From JAKBCQ01 sp021807585 (lineage in GTDB: Bacteria; Planctomycetota; Planctomycetia; Isosphaerales; Isosphaeraceae): 7,927 nt of DNA. A program made the translations under genes and the position numbers. Within the stretch, counting starts at the first letter, position 1; every line of letters starts with the position of its first letter. The DNA lies in assembly GCA_027325115.1 (NCBI GenBank), contig DAHWFG010000113.1:1-7927 (forward strand), given 5' to 3'. Below, piece by piece: positions 6,231-7,927 of the stretch. The notes under the pieces were generated by a model. That model was not told the origin of the DNA and did no database searches. It saw only the letters and a list, made by a program, of their open reading frames with translations.

Positions 6231-6244
6231 ATTCAGGCGATTCA

Positions 6245-6436
6245 TCACTCACGGCGGATCGTTGCGGGAGCGATGATTGGCCGCGCGCATTCAACTTTCT
6301 CGGCGGCGGTGAAGCCGGCGGGTTCGACCGCGATCTTGAGGGGAAAATTGATCTTGACGCGCGCCGCGTCCTTTTCGATAGTAACGTCGTCAAGGGCCGG
6401 CCGACAGGCATGAAGCCGTTTCACCCGGATCGACAC
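6245..6436 (-). CDS. Possible 63-codon hypothetical ORF, GTG start, perhaps a gene remnant
   Basis: Reads from GTG 6436 to TGA 6245; the middle, DDVTIEKDAARVKINFPL, has a protein-like mix of residues with mainly G/C-ending codons. No family is recognised and no good ribosome binding site precedes it. The same frame is open upstream but interrupted by TGA at 6442-6440, with another protein-like stretch (YINRVEIKVEVASVLKKIEC) just before it. It may be a small gene, the tail of a decayed gene, or chance in GC-rich DNA. Confidence 0.25.
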   Translation of the reverse strand: MSIRVKRLHACRPALDDVTIEKDAARVKINFPLKIAVEPAGFTAAEKVECARPIIAPATIRRE

Positions 6437-6658
6437 CGCTCAGCCGAGTTCACGCAACGATCGACTCGACCGACCGCACTCGATTTTTTTGAGGACTGAC
6501 GCGACTTCAACCTTGATTTCGACTCGATTGATGTAAGGACACAAGGGCCGCATGGACGGGGCCTGGCGTATGATCCCGTCTTCACGGCTCGACCGCCGCA
6601 CTTTTGAGCCTCCACAGAGCTCCAGGCGAGTCCGATTCAACCACGGATGGGAGTCACG

Positions 6659-7588
6659 ATGCGAATTCTTGTCACCGGCGGCGCCGGATATGTGGGTTCC
6701 ACACTGGTTCCAATGCTTCTCGAACAGGGGCGTCGCGTTCGCGTGTACGACAGCCTCAAATTCGGCGGGCACGGGCTTCTCCCGTGCTGCCAGAACCGCC
6801 ATTTCGAGCTGATTAAAGGGGACGTCACCGATCCCGCGGGGATGCGGAAGGCGCTCGACGGAGTCGACGCGGTGATCCACCTCGCCGCGATCGTCGGCTA
6901 TCCCGCGTGCAAAAAAGAGCCCCAGGTCGCTCACGCGACGAACGTCGAAGGAACCCGAGTCTTGCTCGCGGAACGCAAGCCCGATCAGAAGATCGTCTTC
7001 GCCTCCACGGGAAGCATCTACGGGTCGATTCCCGATTATATCTGCAACGAGGAGACTCCCCGCGCCCCGATCACGCTGTACGGCGAAACCAAAGCCGCCG
7101 CCGAGGAGATGATCCTCAAGGCCGGCAATTCGGTCGCGTATCGCTTCGCCACGGCGTTCGGCGTCAGCAACCGGATGCGGCTCGACCTGATGCCGAACGA
7201 TTTCACCTACCAGGCGGTGCGGAATCGAAACCTCATCGTTTATGAAGGAGGTTTTAAGCGAACATTCGTGCATGTACGTGACATGGCGCGGTCGATGATC
7301 TTCGCGCTCGAGCGGTGGAGCGAGATTCGCGACGACGTCTACAACGTCGGGCACGAGAGCATGAACTTCACCAAAGAGGATGTCGCGCGGAAGATCCTCG
7401 AACATGTCGATTATTACCTCCACTTCGCCGAGGTCGGCGCCGACCAGGATCAGCGCAATTACGAGGTTTCGTACGAGAAGATTCGTCGCAAAGGGTTCGA
7501 GACGACGATCGATCTCGATCGGGGAATCGCCGAACTCGTCCGCGCGGCGCGGCTGATCGAGTTCCAAAATCCCTTCGCCAACGTCTGA
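6659..7588 (+). CDS. NAD(P)-dependent nucleotide-sugar epimerase/dehydratase (extended SDR)
   Basis: A 309-residue extended short-chain dehydrogenase/reductase. The Rossmann glycine motif is GGAGYVG (G7, G10, G13), and D31 at the end of the second strand favours NAD. The catalytic pair is Y141/K145 in YGETK, with STGS (116-119) giving the active-site Ser/Thr; LAAIVG (75-80) and RTFVHVRDMA (201-210) are typical of the UDP-glucose 4-epimerase/dehydratase group. These cytoplasmic enzymes epimerise or dehydrate nucleotide-activated sugars. The substrate cannot be read from the sequence. The ATG at 6659 is preferred to the one at 6647 because TGGGAG lies 5 nt before it, and it starts directly with MRILVTGGAGYVG. 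It is followed on the same strand by a GDP-fucose synthase-like gene, which supports a role in surface-glycan precursor synthesis. Confidence 0.9.
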   Translation: MRILVTGGAGYVGSTLVPMLLEQGRRVRVYDSLKFGGHGLLPCCQNRHFELIKGDVTDPAGMRKALDGVDAVIHLAAIVGYPACKKEPQVAHATNVEGTRVLLAERKPDQKIVFASTGSIYGSIPDYICNEETPRAPITLYGETKAAAEEMILKAGNSVAYRFATAFGVSNRMRLDLMPNDFTYQAVRNRNLIVYEGGFKRTFVHVRDMARSMIFALERWSEIRDDVYNVGHESMNFTKEDVARKILEHVDYYLHFAEVGADQDQRNYEVSYEKIRRKGFETTIDLDRGIAELVRAARLIEFQNPFANV

Positions 7589-7634
7589 TACGCCGAATCG
7601 ATTGTTCGCTTGATCACAAGTATTACCGATTGGG

Positions 7635-7665
7635 CGATCGCTCGTTTGCGCGGGTCGATCGCTCG
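7635..7665. repeat. Two direct copies of CGATCGCTCG
   Basis: CGATCGCTCG occurs at 7635-7644 and 7656-7665, 21 bp apart (two helical turns), in the 163-bp gap between the two SDR genes. The spacing would suit a regulator, but the core is the CGATCG word that is common in this genome. Confidence 0.35.
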
Positions 7666-7736
7666 GCGCCCTTGCTCGGCGAGACGCGGCGCGGGCGCGG
7701 TTGCAGGCCGATCGCGGTTCATTCAATGGATTGTCC

Positions 7737-7742
7737 AGGAGG
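7737..7742 (+). promoter_or_regulatory. Ribosome binding site of the GDP-fucose synthase-like gene
   Basis: AGGAGG, a full consensus Shine-Dalgarno, lies 9 nt before the ATG at 7752 and fixes this start. Confidence 0.75.
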
Positions 7743-7751
7743 CGACATCAC

Positions 7752-7927
7752 ATGCAAGGATTTTGGTCTGATAGGCGAACGATCGTGACGGGGGGCGCCG
7801 GGTTTCTCGGCTCGCACGTCGTTCGCAGGCTCGAAAATCTGGGGGCGAACGTCTTCGTCCCCCGCAAGCGCGATTACGACCTGACGACGCTCGACGCCTG
7901 TCTGCGCTGCTTGCTCGAGCATCCGTG
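7752..7927 (+). CDS. GDP-L-fucose synthase-like SDR, 3' end cut by window
   Basis: Only the first 58 codons are in the window. The start MQGFWSDRRTIVTGGAGFLG carries the dinucleotide-binding glycines G14, G17 and G20, and the VFVPRKRDYDL segment (35-44) after the second strand, rich in arginine, fits NADP-binding GDP-L-fucose synthase (Fcl/WcaG) proteins. That enzyme epimerises and reduces GDP-4-keto-6-deoxy-D-mannose to GDP-L-fucose. The FWSDRR opening is like that seen in many environmental Fcl-like proteins. The catalytic Y/K pair lies beyond the edge, so a related epimerase remains possible. It lies 163 bp after another SDR gene on the same strand. Confidence 0.8.
   Translation, partial: MQGFWSDRRTIVTGGAGFLGSHVVRRLENLGANVFVPRKRDYDLTTLDACLRCLLEHP

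Larger units (their letters stand above)
6122..6658. other. 537-bp region without a confident gene
   Basis: The region holds an AT-rich patch at about 6200-6236 with a consensus-like TATAAT at 6225-6230, a possible small minus-strand ORF (6436-6245), and a GC-rich start (6138-6171) with CCCCT/AGGGG arms but no T run. No clear terminator for the upstream operon and no -35/-10 pair for the downstream epimerase gene could be fixed. Confidence 0.5.

Noticed and set aside
6440..7726. 428-codon minus-strand open frame
   Set aside because: It is antisense to the epimerase gene, which has GGAGYVG and YGETK motifs and a ribosome binding site.
1..7927. CRISPR array, tRNA or rRNA genes, transposase genes, terminal inverted repeats of insertion sequences
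   Set aside because: None seen on either strand; repeated words are short and mostly due to the excess of CGATCG.

Overview
The window looks like chromosomal DNA from a GC-rich planctomycete, possibly of the Isosphaeraceae/Gemmataceae type. The evidence is indirect: an RRM-type glycine-rich RNA-binding protein, a large di-haem RoxA-like cytochrome c, strongly G/C-ending codons, and a very high density of the palindrome CGATCG. No rRNA, tRNA, CRISPR array or recognisable insertion sequence was seen.

Layout. On the minus strand (bases 1669 down to 1) lie a glycine-rich RRM protein, a stand-alone NifU C-terminal (Fe-S scaffold) protein, and the 5' part of hemW (radical SAM haem chaperone), which runs off the left edge. 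The nifU-like stop and the hemW reading frame overlap, and hemW seems to lack an AUG/GUG/UUG start at the junction; a CTG overlapping the nifU stop is the best placed start. A divergent intergenic region (1670-2244) holds several inverted repeats, a small upstream ORF and an AT-rich island.

On the plus strand, 2245-6121 is a tight three-gene unit with gaps of 18 and 31 bp. It encodes (i) a membrane-anchored di-haem RoxA/MauG-like cytochrome c, (ii) a six-helix membrane protein of unknown family with histidines inside predicted helices, and (iii) a protein fusing a four-helix membrane domain to a cytosolic P-loop ATPase. This is the least explained part of the window and the best candidate for an undescribed system: an exported redox enzyme paired with a membrane partner and a membrane-tethered ATPase. 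The first two genes contain no CGATCG, unlike all the surrounding DNA.

After a 537-bp region with no confident gene (6122-6658), two extended short-chain dehydrogenase/reductase genes follow on the plus strand: a nucleotide-sugar epimerase/dehydratase and the 5' end of a GDP-L-fucose synthase-like gene cut by the right edge. They suggest the start of a surface-glycan (nucleotide-sugar) locus.

How the genes may cooperate: the NifU-like protein could supply Fe-S clusters to enzymes such as the radical SAM protein HemW, encoded directly after it; the three plus-strand genes are probably co-expressed; the two SDR genes probably act in activated-sugar synthesis. These links are inferred from gene order and families.
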